A stretch of 64,000 nt of DNA from Sphingobacterium olei (GTDB lineage: Bacteria; Bacteroidota; Bacteroidia; Sphingobacteriales; Sphingobacteriaceae). The stretch covers positions 663,057 to 727,056 of the forward strand of contig NZ_SUME01000002.1 in assembly GCF_005048855.1 (NCBI RefSeq), in the 5' to 3' direction. The notes beneath the pieces are model-generated. The model saw only the letters and a program-made list of their open reading frames with translations, had not been told where the DNA came from and searched no databases. Of the stretch, positions 46,723 through 54,776 are shown one piece after another; within the stretch, counting starts at the first letter, position 1; every line of letters starts with the position of its first letter. The position numbers were made by a program, and so were the translations under genes.

Positions 46723-47031
46723 ATGAAACTCATGAATCTATTTCACCAAACTAAAGAAGCATTCTTGTTTAGTTTGGTGTTTTATATAATAGGGATTCTA
46801 TTATTGACCCTCAAGGTATCTTTTGCTCCGTTTATTTTTAGTGTTTCGTTACTAATTTCGCTTATATGGGTATTTATGGTACTTCGGGAAATTATGCTTT
46901 CTCCGTATATCGATCCTTCCGAACGAATCATGTTAACCCTATTTATTGTTTTTTTAAATATCATTGGGGGAATCGTCTATTTTTATTTTATTCGAGAAAG
47001 AGTCATACAACAAAAAGGAACCAAAAAATGA
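46723..47031 (+). CDS. small membrane protein, PLDc_N-like
   Basis: 102 residues with three hydrophobic segments (about 12-28, 33-55, 70-90). The segment IVFLNIIGGIVYFYFIRERV resembles the phospholipase D/cardiolipin synthase N-terminal membrane motif (PLDc_N), found also in stand-alone small proteins. Function unknown. It overlaps the next small membrane gene by 4 bases (ATGA), so the two are co-translated. Confidence 0.75.
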   Translation: MKLMNLFHQTKEAFLFSLVFYIIGILLLTLKVSFAPFIFSVSLLISLIWVFMVLREIMLSPYIDPSERIMLTLFIVFLNIIGGIVYFYFIRERVIQQKGTKK

Positions 47032-47264
47032 AGAAGCAAATTATATTAAATGTATTACTTAATCTGGGGATTGTTTTTCTGATTATGAGTGGAGTTGCCG
47101 CTTATAAAAGTGGGAATATGCTGATTCTTGGATTGGCTATCGCCATTGGTGTGGTGTTGATCTACCTAAAAATGGTACTCTTAAAATATGTCCGGAATCA
47201 GGCTAAACCAGCGTTACGAACACCTCCTTTGACGAAGCAAAAGAAGAATAAAAAAACGGGTTAA
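47028..47264 (+). CDS. small two-TM membrane protein
   Basis: 78 residues from the ATG at 47028, which overlaps the preceding TGA stop by 4 bases. Two adjacent hydrophobic helices (about 6-26 and 29-50) and a basic Lys-rich tail (KQKKNKKTG). A longer reading from 46866 is rejected because its extra 54 residues overlap the preceding gene out of frame. Family not recognised; conserved pairing with the upstream gene is inferred from the coupling only. Confidence 0.72.
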   Translation: MKKQIILNVLLNLGIVFLIMSGVAAYKSGNMLILGLAIAIGVVLIYLKMVLLKYVRNQAKPALRTPPLTKQKKNKKTG

Positions 47265-47286
47265 ATTTTACATTAACCCGTTTTTT
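47251..47286. terminator. bidirectional terminator between membrane protein and gcvT
   Basis: A 14-bp perfect stem (47251-47264 with 47273-47286) and an 8-base loop. The stop of the plus-strand gene lies in the ascending arm; the gcvT stop is 14 bases beyond. Confidence 0.88.
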
Positions 47287-47299
47287 ATTCTTTCTATGA

Positions 47300-48379
47300 T
47301 TATTTTACAAAAGGAGGTTTTTTGATTACCGCTTTCACCTTTTGATTACGGATATGGATGTAGATTTCAGTACCCTCCTTTGCAAAGGAGGTATTGACAT
47401 AACCGAGACCAATAGACTTTTTCAATGAAGGGGATTGTGTTCCCGAGGTTACACGACCGATCACGTGACCTTCGGCATCTACGATTTCATAATCGTGGCG
47501 AGGGATCCCTCTATCAATCATTTCAAAGCCAACTAATTTCTGTGCAACGCCATTTTCTTTTTCAGCTTTAAGATTAGCTGAATTTACAAAGTCTTTCGTG
47601 AATTTCGTTACCCAGCCTAAGCCCGCGGCGAAAGGTGATGTTTTGTCGTCAATGTCATTTCCATATAAACAGAATCCCATTTCCAAACGCAAAGTATCGC
47701 GTGCACCTAATCCTATTGGTTTGATACCATAAGCTGCGCCGGCTTCAAATATGGCATTCCATACTTTCTCTGCGTCTTCATTTGCCACATAGATTTCGAA
47801 ACCTCCAGCTCCGGTGTAGCCTGTGGCCGATACAATTACATTGTCTACCCCAGCGAATTTTCCCTTTTGGAAGGTGTAATATTCCATTGGCGCAAGATCG
47901 ATATCTGTTAGCGATTGTAATGCATCTGACGCTTTAGGGCCTTGGATTGCTAACAACGAAGTTTTGTCAGAGATATCTTTCATATCAACACCTTCGGTAT
48001 TGTATTTGCTGATCCAGTTCCAGTCCTTTTCAATATTAGAGGCATTTACTACCAATAAATACGTCGTTTCGTCTATGCGATAAGTTAAAAAGTCGTCTAC
48101 GATACCACCGTCTTCATTTGGGATGTAGCCGTATTGTACTTTGCCGTCGTAAAGCTTAGCGGCATCATTAGAAGAAATCTTTTGGATTAAGTCCAATGCT
48201 TTTTCTCCTTTTAATATAAATTCGCCCATATGACTTACATCGAAAACGCCGACAGTTGTACGTACTGTCTCGTGCTCATCATTAATACCGGAATATTGCA
48301 CCGGCATATTAAAGCCGGCGAAAGGAACCATTTTAGCACCTAATGATGTATGCAGGTCTGTTAAAGCAGTATTTTTCAT
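47300..48379 (-). CDS. gcvT: glycine cleavage system T protein (aminomethyltransferase)
   Basis: 359-residue tetrahydrofolate-dependent protein releasing ammonia and 5,10-methylene-THF from the aminomethyl group on lipoylated GcvH. The opening [12 protein letters not shown], the FDVSHMGEF motif near residue 46, [13 protein letters not shown] near 187 and [17 protein letters not shown] near 225 are typical. GcvH and GcvP are not in the window. Its leader of about 125 bases carries a hairpin but I cannot recognise a glycine riboswitch. Confidence 0.96.
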   Translation of the reverse strand: MKNTALTDLHTSLGAKMVPFAGFNMPVQYSGINDEHETVRTTVGVFDVSHMGEFILKGEKALDLIQKISSNDAAKLYDGKVQYGYIPNEDGGIVDDFLTYRIDETTYLLVVNASNIEKDWNWISKYNTEGVDMKDISDKTSLLAIQGPKASDALQSLTDIDLAPMEYYTFQKGKFAGVDNVIVSATGYTGAGGFEIYVANEDAEKVWNAIFEAGAAYGIKPIGLGARDTLRLEMGFCLYGNDIDDKTSPFAAGLGWVTKFTKDFVNSANLKAEKENGVAQKLVGFEMIDRGIPRHDYEIVDAEGHVIGRVTSGTQSPSLKKSIGLGYVNTSFAKEGTEIYIHIRNQKVKAVIKKPPFVK

Positions 48380-48424
48380 TTGTTTTATAATTATGTTTTT
48401 AGGACAGCATGAAATTTATCGATG

Positions 48425-48467
48425 TTCAAAGAATCATTCTCGTGGGTGTTTAACGATTCTCTTTGAA
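48425..48467 (-). promoter_or_regulatory. hairpin in the gcvT leader
   Basis: TTCAAAGA (48425-48432) pairs with TCTTTGAA (48460-48467), extended inward by ATC/GAT with a small bulge. It lies between the predicted gcvT transcription start and the ATG. Unknown role; see findings. Confidence 0.4.
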
Positions 48468-48508
48468 TAGATCAGTTCCATTTTGTTTATTTTAGTAATG
48501 TTTTGTTA

Positions 48509-48516
48509 CAAAAATA
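48509..48516 (-). promoter_or_regulatory. -7 element of gcvT
   Basis: Reads TATTTTTG on the minus strand, matching TAnnTTTG; predicted transcription start near 48504. Confidence 0.5.
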
Positions 48517-48574
48517 GTTATTTAAACAACAATAAAGACGATCATTTTATGATATTAGTAATTTGCGCAATCGA

Positions 48575-49408
48575 TTACTTTTGTACAGTGAGTTTATAGA
48601 TCGTCGTTTCAAGACTTTCATCATCCGGATCTTCACACAACAAAAAAAACAATTTATTCTCATCTTCTGCCATTAAGGTGATCCCTTCGAATTTATGGGT
48701 AGTGGATATCATTGTTATGTCCTGAACCTGTTTGGTTTCAAGGTCTATTTTGCCAAATAGACTTCCTCCTTTTTCTCCATCTTCATAAGTGGATTGAGTA
48801 TCTTCTATCGCTGCCAAAAAGTAAACACTGTTACCGATAAGTATAGCATCTGTGAAGCTGGCTATTCCCTTTTCAAAACGAGGGAGAACAACTGGAAAAA
48901 ATTGCACGGGATCTTTAAATTTTAAATCTATCAGGATAATTCCATTTTTTCCAGCAGGGCCATTTCCTCGGTTGAAAAGATAATAATGATTTTGGTGGAT
49001 AAAGGATCCTTCAATATTTAGATCCTCATCGGCAATAGATAACGATTCTTTTACGGCTTTAAACTTATCTGTCCATATGTGGTGCATTACGGCATCAGTT
49101 TCGCCGAGATTTAGCTTGAAAAGATGGTTTCTGTTTTTTGTAGAGGCAGATCCGAATAAGTAGAATGTATCCTTGAATTTAAAAATAGATTCGAGATCTA
49201 ATTTGCTTGCTTTGCTCAGCAGTTCGTTATTGCTGTTTTCTCCGTAAAGCAAGCGCTTTTCGAGGCGATTTTCTGCAATAAGATAGGTGTAGAGGTAATT
49301 GCTGTTGTCGGCGATCAGAAAAATACTGTTATTTTCATAGTGCAAGCCCGAAGCCGCACTTACCCCTGAAATGGTCAAAAATATTTCGATTAAGAAATTG
49401 TTAAGCAT
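48575..49408 (-). CDS. predicted beta-propeller-like protein of unknown function
   Basis: 277 residues. Repeating phrases such as NSIFLIADNSNYLYTYLI, DTFYLFGSAS, NHYYLFNRGN and NSVYFLAAIED recur every 40-50 residues and suggest a six-bladed propeller; the C-terminal THKFEGITLM resembles esterase-like phytase/SdiA-regulated domains. I believe it matches the DUF6929-type family but cannot confirm. A weak hydrophobic N-terminus might be a signal peptide. Last gene of a five-gene minus-strand operon; it overlaps the pseudouridine synthase gene by 8 bases. Confidence 0.7.
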   Translation of the reverse strand: MLNNFLIEIFLTISGVSAASGLHYENNSIFLIADNSNYLYTYLIAENRLEKRLLYGENSNNELLSKASKLDLESIFKFKDTFYLFGSASTKNRNHLFKLNLGETDAVMHHIWTDKFKAVKESLSIADEDLNIEGSFIHQNHYYLFNRGNGPAGKNGIILIDLKFKDPVQFFPVVLPRFEKGIASFTDAILIGNSVYFLAAIEDTQSTYEDGEKGGSLFGKIDLETKQVQDITMISTTHKFEGITLMAEDENKLFFLLCEDPDDESLETTIYKLTVQK

Positions 49409-50099
49409 GATCGTACGGATTGGGTATAGCTAGTATCTCAAGTACGCGATGAAATTCGGGCTGAAGAGTAGCTTCGATTTGTATTCTTTTTTGCGTATGG
49501 GGGTGGATGAAGTCAAGTAATCGGGCATGCAACATCATAGTGTCCATTTCAAATGTTTCTTTCCAAATTTTATTCTGCTTGTTGCATCCGTGTGGTCTAT
49601 CACCTATTATCGGGTGGAGGATGTGCGCAAAATGTCGTCTTAATTGATGCATTCGTCCGGTTTCGGGAATTGCTTCCACGAGGGAATATCGTGAAGTTAG
49701 AAATTTTCCCGAAGGAATATCAATTTCAGCCTGAGCGAGCTTTTTAAAATGTGTTATGGCTTCCTGTACCGTACCGTTGTCTTTGGCCAAAGGATAGTCT
49801 ATTGTACCCTCTTCGGGACAGAAGCCTCTTACTATTACGATGTATTTTTTTTCTATTGCTTTATTGGCGAATAAAGGCTGAACCAGTTGATCGGTCTCTT
49901 TATCCAGCGAAAATAATAGGACACCAGCGGTCTTTCTATCGAGACGATGTGCTGGATAAACTGTTTTACCAATTTGATCCCTAAGGAGCTGTAAGGCAAA
50001 TAGCGATGTGTCTGCGGCAATGGAAGATCGGTGCACCAATAGACCGTGTGGTTTATTGATCGCAATGAGATTTTCGTCTTCGTAAAGTATCTCTAACAT
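49401..50099 (-). CDS. RluA-family pseudouridine synthase without S4 domain
   Basis: 232 residues; opens directly with the catalytic domain (INKPHGLLVHRS), has the catalytic Asp in HRLDRKTAGVLLFS near residue 53, and GRMHQLRRHFAHI near 152. The lack of an S4 domain and the length fit TruC (tRNA U65) or RluA-type enzymes better than RluC/RluD. Target site cannot be decided from sequence. Start and the preceding stop share one base (TAATG), implying translational coupling with the DUF4359 gene. Confidence 0.9.
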   Translation of the reverse strand: MLEILYEDENLIAINKPHGLLVHRSSIAADTSLFALQLLRDQIGKTVYPAHRLDRKTAGVLLFSLDKETDQLVQPLFANKAIEKKYIVIVRGFCPEEGTIDYPLAKDNGTVQEAITHFKKLAQAEIDIPSGKFLTSRYSLVEAIPETGRMHQLRRHFAHILHPIIGDRPHGCNKQNKIWKETFEMDTMMLHARLLDFIHPHTQKRIQIEATLQPEFHRVLEILAIPNPYDHA

Positions 50100-50467
50100 T
50101 ACAGCCTTTTGAGTATACCGACGATCTCTTCTGATTTTTCGTCAATTTTTGAACTAAACCATATATTTTTAAAAGCACCACCTCCTATCGGGGTTTCTTC
50201 GCCCTGCCATTTAAGACTTACGACCGAAAATAAATAGTAATTTTTTATCCGCACGTTATTCGTAACAAACTCGTCGACAATGCGGTTGCCAAATAATGTC
50301 ATGCCCAGATTTAATGCATCTTGGTGTTCGTAATTGAGTTCCTTTTCCACTAAAGTGGTCGCTTTTTCTTTTACGGCAAGATAAAACTCCTCTTCCTTGG
50401 GATTAGTCAGAATCGCGGCGAGCATGACGACGATAATAATTAATGCAAATATTCTTGTTTTAGACAT
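50099..50467 (-). CDS. DUF4359 family protein
   Basis: 122 residues with an N-terminal hydrophobic anchor (RIFALIIIVVMLAAIL) followed by TNPKEEEFYLAVKEKA, the start of the DUF4359 domain, and a C-terminal IKNYYLFSVVSLKWQGEETP stretch. Probably a membrane-anchored extracytoplasmic protein; function unknown. Coupled to the downstream pseudouridine synthase gene. Confidence 0.8.
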   Translation of the reverse strand: MSKTRIFALIIIVVMLAAILTNPKEEEFYLAVKEKATTLVEKELNYEHQDALNLGMTLFGNRIVDEFVTNNVRIKNYYLFSVVSLKWQGEETPIGGGAFKNIWFSSKIDEKSEEIVGILKRL

Positions 50468-50516
50468 GGTACAAAAATAGTGGATAATTTTTTCAACTAG
50501 GCACTAATATTTTAGG

Positions 50517-51005
50517 TTAGAATAAATTTTCTATAGAACTGAAAAGCCATTCTCCTAAAAGCCACATCATATAGAAGATCACACCACAAAGGAGGAATAA
50601 TATGAAAAAGATGGAGATCAATAACCCTTTGGCAGACCCTTGATGCTTCTCTTCAAAATAATGTTCCTTTAAAAGCTTAATGTTCTTTTGGTTGGCTTTG
50701 TTAAAAAAGTCAAATATATTTCCAATTAACGGGATTGAACCTAATATCGCGTCTAACATTACATTTAGAAGCATCTTGACCGCGACCTTGGATCCTACCC
50801 CGTTGCGGTACATCACAATGACTAGCATCAATGAAATCCCAAATGACGCGGTCTGACCACCTAATGGAATGAAATTTAGTATTGGATCCAACCCAAACTT
50901 GAATTTTCCAATACTAAACTCGCTATCCATCCATTTGGACATACGTTCTACCCATCGAAAATCTTTGGAGCGCTTGTCTTCAGGAAATGCTATTTCATTA
51001 ACCAT
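50517..51005 (-). CDS. DUF4112 membrane protein
   Basis: 162 residues. The DUF4112 core LDPILNFIPLGGQTASFGIS near residues 40-59 and DAILGSIPLIGNIFDFFNKAN near 88 carry the conserved Pro/Gly turns, with a long C-terminal transmembrane segment (about 128-150). Function unknown. It follows the SIMPL gene by 2 bases. Confidence 0.85.
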   Translation of the reverse strand: MVNEIAFPEDKRSKDFRWVERMSKWMDSEFSIGKFKFGLDPILNFIPLGGQTASFGISLMLVIVMYRNGVGSKVAVKMLLNVMLDAILGSIPLIGNIFDFFNKANQKNIKLLKEHYFEEKHQGSAKGLLISIFFILFLLCGVIFYMMWLLGEWLFSSIENLF

Positions 51006-51007
51006 TT

Positions 51008-51727
51008 TTATTTCAACTCAAATACCACGTCTATATAACAGGTCAGTTTGATTGGGCGGATGTCGATATTAAGACCATTTCCACTTGATTCCATTACAGA
51101 GGAGTCTGCCGTTTTTGCATAAGCCATCATGCGAGGTTGTGGAATGAGGTCATTGAAGTTCATGCTGCTGTTGTCGTTGATGACTAAGGCCTTTCCTACT
51201 CCTTGCTGGTCCGCTTCTGCTAATATCTCTGCATTGCGACGTGCATCTTTTACCGCTTCCGTTTTTAATTCTTTTTCAATTTCTTTTTTCTGCGAATGAT
51301 CGTATCCACTAATGGACGTGCTTTCGATTCCAAAAGGATCTACTTTATCTAACATGAGGTCTAGGTTATTGAGGTTAGATATTTTGAGACGATATTGGCG
51401 GGCCTGCAATAATTCGTTGCCTTTTTTCTTCGTATTGTAGTTGTAGCTATAAACGTTTTGAATGGTAAAATCCTCTTTTTTCACCCCATTTGCTATAGCA
51501 GCATCGTATAGTTGCTTTTCCAATGTTTCAATGGAAACTTTTTTCTTGGTATTTCCATCTATATAAAATTCTTTCAAATTAATGGAAAGATAAATAATAT
51601 CTGGAGTTACTTCACGTTCGGCGAAACCTTTGGTCGCTACTTTACGACTGTTTTCGACATTTCCGGTTTGCGCTTGAGCCATTGTCATTGCGCCGATCAA
51701 AATAAGGATACCTAATAATTTTTTCAT
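51008..51727 (-). CDS. SIMPL domain (DUF541) secreted protein
   Basis: 239 residues with signal peptide (GILILIGAMTMAQAQ) and a SIMPL/DUF541 domain: VATKGFAEREVTPDIIYLSI near residue 30 and ISGYDHSQKKEIEKELKTEAVKDAR near 140. Family members (for example Omp28, YggE) are periplasmic or outer-membrane proteins linked with oxidative or envelope stress; no enzymatic role is known. First gene of the five-gene operon running down to 48575. Confidence 0.88.
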   Translation of the reverse strand: MKKLLGILILIGAMTMAQAQTGNVENSRKVATKGFAEREVTPDIIYLSINLKEFYIDGNTKKKVSIETLEKQLYDAAIANGVKKEDFTIQNVYSYNYNTKKKGNELLQARQYRLKISNLNNLDLMLDKVDPFGIESTSISGYDHSQKKEIEKELKTEAVKDARRNAEILAEADQQGVGKALVINDNSSMNFNDLIPQPRMMAYAKTADSSVMESSGNGLNIDIRPIKLTCYIDVVFELK

Positions 51728-51885
51728 GTGTATGTAATCTATGTATGTAAAAGTACTTCAAAAACTCTACCGTTTTTATGTATTGGATAGACACAAAACA
51801 ATTATCAGCGTTTAAAGTTGTTTTCAAAAAAATTACATCTTTTCAAAAAATTTAATACCTTTAGAAAAAATAATACCTTAATACA

Positions 51886-52077
51886 ATGCAAGAAGGAGTA
51901 GTAAAATTCTTTAATGAAACCAAAGGTTTCGGTTTCATCATTCCAAATTCTGGAGAGAGCGAAATTTTCGTTCACGTGTCAGGATTAATCGACAAAATTC
52001 GTGAGAACGACAACGTGTCTTACGATGTGGAGCAAGGCCGCAAAGGTCTTAACGCGGTAAATGTAAAAGTTATCTAA
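51886..52077 (+). CDS. cold-shock domain protein
   Basis: 63-residue single CSD. RNA-binding motifs RNP1 (KGFGFI) and RNP2 (IFVHVS) are intact, with the N-terminal EGVVKFFNETKG. It binds single-stranded nucleic acid as an RNA chaperone. The upstream 158-bp gap is AT-rich; whether it holds a cold-box cannot be told. A long hairpin terminator follows. Confidence 0.95.
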   Translation: MQEGVVKFFNETKGFGFIIPNSGESEIFVHVSGLIDKIRENDNVSYDVEQGRKGLNAVNVKVI

Positions 52078-52101
52078 TAGATTCTATATATATTTATTGT
52101 G

Positions 52102-52137
52102 AAAAGCCCATATTCAAATTTTGAATACGGGCTTTTT
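52102..52137. terminator. terminator between the cold-shock gene and DUF805 gene
   Basis: A 17-bp stem (52102-52118 with 52120-52136) with a single G-U pair; a T6 run follows on the plus strand and A4 on the other, so it can serve both convergent genes. Confidence 0.85.
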
Positions 52138-52154
52138 TATGTTTGTCCGGTGTT

Positions 52155-52649
52155 TTAGACAGGTCTATCGCTGTCGAAAGGGTTATTGGGTGTATGCGGA
52201 TTGGTATAAGGGTTATTAGGATCTTGATAAGCCTCCCGTTGGCCGGCAAAAGGATCTTGATTTTCGTCACCTTTGGGATCTGCTCCGTATTCATTATGTC
52301 CGTGATCGCCCTCCAATATAGCGAGGTACAGCACGTAAATTATCCCAATACATGTAAAAACCCAAAGGAAGTTCCAACCAGACCTTCCCGTGTCGTGAAG
52401 ACGCCGCACACTTACTGCGAGGCCCGGAATCAATACTGCCAAAGAATAGACCGTGCTTAAGATTCCGTTTTGGCTGTACCAAGGAAGACCTTCTCCTCCA
52501 AATGTAAGACCAAACAGTTGGTCTATGGTCCTAAGGATAACGCTGCCGATGATAAAGTTTACCAGTGTAAACATCCAGTATTCTTTACGACGGGCACGAC
52601 CATTAAAATTAGCGTAGTTGTCGCGGACTACTTTCAAGTACCATTCCAT
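52155..52649 (-). CDS. DUF805 membrane protein
   Basis: 164 residues. DUF805 signature near the start: GRARRKEYWMFTLVNFIIG, three to four transmembrane segments, and the conserved RRLHDTGRSGWNFLW near residue 83. The C-terminal 45 residues are polar and Asn/Pro/Asp-rich. Inner-membrane protein, function unknown. A minus-strand TATATTTG at 52716-52709 is the likely -7 element. Confidence 0.9.
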   Translation of the reverse strand: MEWYLKVVRDNYANFNGRARRKEYWMFTLVNFIIGSVILRTIDQLFGLTFGGEGLPWYSQNGILSTVYSLAVLIPGLAVSVRRLHDTGRSGWNFLWVFTCIGIIYVLYLAILEGDHGHNEYGADPKGDENQDPFAGQREAYQDPNNPYTNPHTPNNPFDSDRPV

Positions 52650-52708
52650 AATTGTGATAATTTAAATTTAAAATTGATATTAAATATCGAAAATCATTTC
52701 TAGAAAGA

Positions 52709-52716
52709 CAAATATA
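52709..52716 (-). promoter_or_regulatory. -7 element of the DUF805 gene
   Basis: Reads TATATTTG on the minus strand; the same TATATTTGTCT string precedes the 53572-53790 gene. Confidence 0.5.
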
Positions 52717-52841
52717 CTTTCGAATAAAGTGCTTTTGCTTAAGCGAGCACAAAAGTCACGTATACTACAATGTGGGTTCTTGAAAATTGTTTGGTTTCAT
52801 CTCTGTGATTTTTCGAGAGTTATCGACACCAACAGCGCGGT

Positions 52842-53564
52842 CTAGTGAAATATTTCTTCTAAAATGTAAAGTGAATTAACTTCTCCAAAGTTTTCCGTAT
52901 GTAGACGGTAAAAATCTATTATCTTTTGTAGAAGGTAGATTCTATCCACATGTTTCATATGAAAGCCATAGGATGCTTCATAACTGGACGTGAGTATATT
53001 GTGGAATATCGTCGTATGCGGCTCCTGCAATACATGTTGATGAGGAGGGAGCGAATCAGTAAAGACGCCGTCCATTAAATCAAAGAACGGTTTCTGATCT
53101 TGGTTTACGGTAGGTAAGAAACCTAGAAATTTGCTGAGTTTCATCAGAAAACTAAGATGGAAGTTCGCTAAGGGGCTTTCCGTTTCATCTAGCCATAATA
53201 TAGATTGCTGTATGAAATGAAATAGTTGCGGATCAGGTTGTTGATGTTTCAATACTTTATATAGCACCTCATTAAGAAAAATGGCCAATGAACTTTTTAC
53301 GATATTTAGCGGTATCTGGTGCAACGCAGGGTACTGTTGCGCCTCTTTAATTCGCTGCAGTGCATTATTATCTTTGTGGTATACCACCATCTCCAGTAAG
53401 TGCAGTGGCTGGAGCATATTGATGTGGATTTTGGCTTTGGGTTTTCGGGCACCGTTAATTAAATAGGATTGTAGCCCCAAATCTTCTGTAAAGATTTGGG
53501 CTACTACACTGTTTTCCGAATAGTTGGTGACCTTGAGGGCAATTCCCTTCGTCTTCTGAAGCAT
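52842..53564 (-). CDS. recO: DNA repair protein RecO
   Basis: 240-residue mediator that loads RecA with RecR in the RecFOR pathway and anneals SSB-coated DNA. The N-terminal OB fold starts LQKTKGIALKVTNYSENSVVAQIFT, and the helical C-terminal part spans 85-240. Zinc-binding cysteines of some RecO proteins are absent, which is common in Bacteroidota. It follows a small membrane-protein gene by 7 bases. Confidence 0.9.
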   Translation of the reverse strand: MLQKTKGIALKVTNYSENSVVAQIFTEDLGLQSYLINGARKPKAKIHINMLQPLHLLEMVVYHKDNNALQRIKEAQQYPALHQIPLNIVKSSLAIFLNEVLYKVLKHQQPDPQLFHFIQQSILWLDETESPLANFHLSFLMKLSKFLGFLPTVNQDQKPFFDLMDGVFTDSLPPHQHVLQEPHTTIFHNILTSSYEASYGFHMKHVDRIYLLQKIIDFYRLHTENFGEVNSLYILEEIFH

Positions 53565-53571
53565 ATTTTCC

Positions 53572-53790
53572 TTACTGCTTTTCTCTTCTTTTTTCTAAAA
53601 TAGTATGGCGGTCTATTTTACGGAAAAAACTGTAGATGGCAAGGAGGAATCCCATTCCAAATAGAATCACCCCAAGAGCCATAACGATCTTGTATAGATT
53701 GTTCTCGTTTTCCATAAGGATATTGCCGCCATATACAGCAGCAGAACCTGCCAGTAAAAGCAGAATTCCACGTAATAGATATTTATTCAT
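53572..53790 (-). CDS. small two-TM membrane protein upstream of recO
   Basis: 72 residues from the ATG at 53790 (MNKYLLRGILLLLAG); an upstream ATG at 53853 would add 21 residues of no clear character and precede the -7 element at 53826-53833, so it is rejected. Two hydrophobic helices (about 4-22 and 33-55) and a basic tail. Function unknown; gene is 7 bases from recO, so cotranscribed. Confidence 0.75.
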   Translation of the reverse strand: MNKYLLRGILLLLAGSAAVYGGNILMENENNLYKIVMALGVILFGMGFLLAIYSFFRKIDRHTILEKRREKQ

Positions 53791-53825
53791 TGTGAATTGT
53801 TGAAAACTATTTTGCCTTCTGTAGA

Positions 53826-53833
53826 CAAATATA
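53826..53833 (-). promoter_or_regulatory. -7 element of the recO operon
   Basis: Reads TATATTTG on the minus strand; predicted leader of about 31 bases before the ATG at 53790. Confidence 0.5.
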
Positions 53834-53907
53834 ATATTATAAAAGATATACATTTGCGAGAAGAGCCTATTATTGAATTATTATTTCAAATAATTCTTAT
53901 TTTACTG

Positions 53908-53938
53908 TTGCATATCACAAAAAGAATTTAGATATTTG
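53908..53938 (+). promoter_or_regulatory. promoter of the rpmB operon
   Basis: TTG at 53908-53910, 20-base spacer, GATATTTG at 53931-53938 (one change from TAnnTTTG). Predicted transcription start is near 53943. Confidence 0.55.
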
Positions 53939-53942
53939 CAAA

Positions 53943-53965
53943 CTCTTTGCAGAGAGTGCAAAGAG
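53943..53965 (+). promoter_or_regulatory. 5'-terminal hairpin of the L28/L33 mRNA
   Basis: CTCTTTGCA and TGCAAAGAG form a perfect 9-bp stem with a GAGAG loop, starting at the predicted first transcribed base and 38 bases before the rpmB ATG. Confidence 0.55.
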
Positions 53966-54003
53966 ACAATTTGTGTAAATAGACAACATTAAATATAAAT
54001 ATC

Positions 54004-54237
54004 ATGTCAAGAATTTGTGATTTAACAGGCAAAACGGCATTAACAGGAAATAACGTATCTCACTCGAACGTTAAGACTAAACGTAAATTCTACCCGAATT
54101 TGCAAACTAAGCGTTTTTATATTCCTGAAGAAGACCGTTGGATAACTTTAAAAGTGTCTACATCTGCTATTAAAACGATTAACAAGAACGGAATTACTTC
54201 GGTTATTAATAAATTTATCAAAAAAGGATACGTTTAA
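54004..54237 (+). CDS. rpmB: 50S ribosomal protein L28
   Basis: 77-residue ribosomal protein. CDLTGKTALTGNNVSHSN near the start and NLQTKRFYIPEEDRW near residue 35 are typical; the form matches Bacteroidota L28. First gene of rpmB-rpmG-DUF4295-ftsY. Its leader carries a promoter-proximal hairpin that could serve autoregulation, which is inference. Confidence 0.97.
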   Translation: MSRICDLTGKTALTGNNVSHSNVKTKRKFYPNLQTKRFYIPEEDRWITLKVSTSAIKTINKNGITSVINKFIKKGYV

Positions 54238-54306
54238 TAGATAATCGCCTGTTAATTAAAAATATTCATGAACATTAGTCCTTCGGGATTTTAATAAAGT
54301 AAAACA

Positions 54307-54489
54307 ATGGCTAAAAAAGGAAATAGAGTACAAGTAATTTTAGAATGTACTGAGCACAAAGAAAGTGGTCTTCCAGGGATGTCGCGTTACATCACAACAA
54401 AAAACAAAAAGAATACCACAGAGCGTTTAGAGTTGAAAAAATTCAACCCTGTTTTAAGAAAAGTTACTGTTCACAAAGAAATTAAGTAA
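54307..54489 (+). CDS. rpmG: 50S ribosomal protein L33
   Basis: 60 residues. [16 protein letters not shown] and [23 protein letters not shown] are typical. The CxxC zinc pairs seen in C+ paralogues are absent, only one Cys is present, so this is the zinc-independent C- type. Second gene of the ribosomal cluster. Confidence 0.97.
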   Translation: MAKKGNRVQVILECTEHKESGLPGMSRYITTKNKKNTTERLELKKFNPVLRKVTVHKEIK

Positions 54490-54535
54490 TCACGTTATTG
54501 GTGGTCTAGTACCATTGATTTAAAAATATTATACC

Positions 54536-54697
54536 ATGGCAAAGAAAGCAGTTGCATCGTTACAAAAAGGTGGCGGTAAAGAATTTACAAAAGTTATCAT
54601 TACTACTAAATCTGCGAAAACTGGAGCTTATACTTTCAAAGAAAGTATGGTACACAACGACAACGTAAAAGAAGTTGTTGCTGCAGCATCTAAATAA
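54536..54697 (+). CDS. DUF4295 small ribosome-associated-locus protein
   Basis: 53-residue basic protein starting MAKKAVASLQKGGGKEFTKV and ending KEVVAAASK. It is the small DUF4295 family conserved after rpmG in Bacteroidota. Function is unknown; the basic composition and constant linkage to L28/L33 suggest ribosome binding. An ATG at 54536 and in-frame TAA at 54695 define it clearly; a terminator follows. Confidence 0.9.
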   Translation: MAKKAVASLQKGGGKEFTKVIITTKSAKTGAYTFKESMVHNDNVKEVVAAASK

Positions 54698-54739
54698 GCA
54701 GAAGATATTCCTTTTTTAAAGTTTTCCTTTAAAAATACG

Positions 54740-54776
54740 AAAAGCCGTTTTGGTATTGCACCAGAAGGGCTTTTTT
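54740..54776 (+). terminator. terminator of the rpmB-rpmG-DUF4295 unit
   Basis: AAAAGCC (54740-54746) pairs with GGCTTTT (54768-54774), with inner pairing TTTGGT/ACCAGA, followed by more T. It separates the ribosomal genes from ftsY. Confidence 0.75.

Noticed and set aside
48380-48574. Glycine riboswitch before gcvT
   Set aside because: No tandem-aptamer core wording is visible; only a simple hairpin is present.
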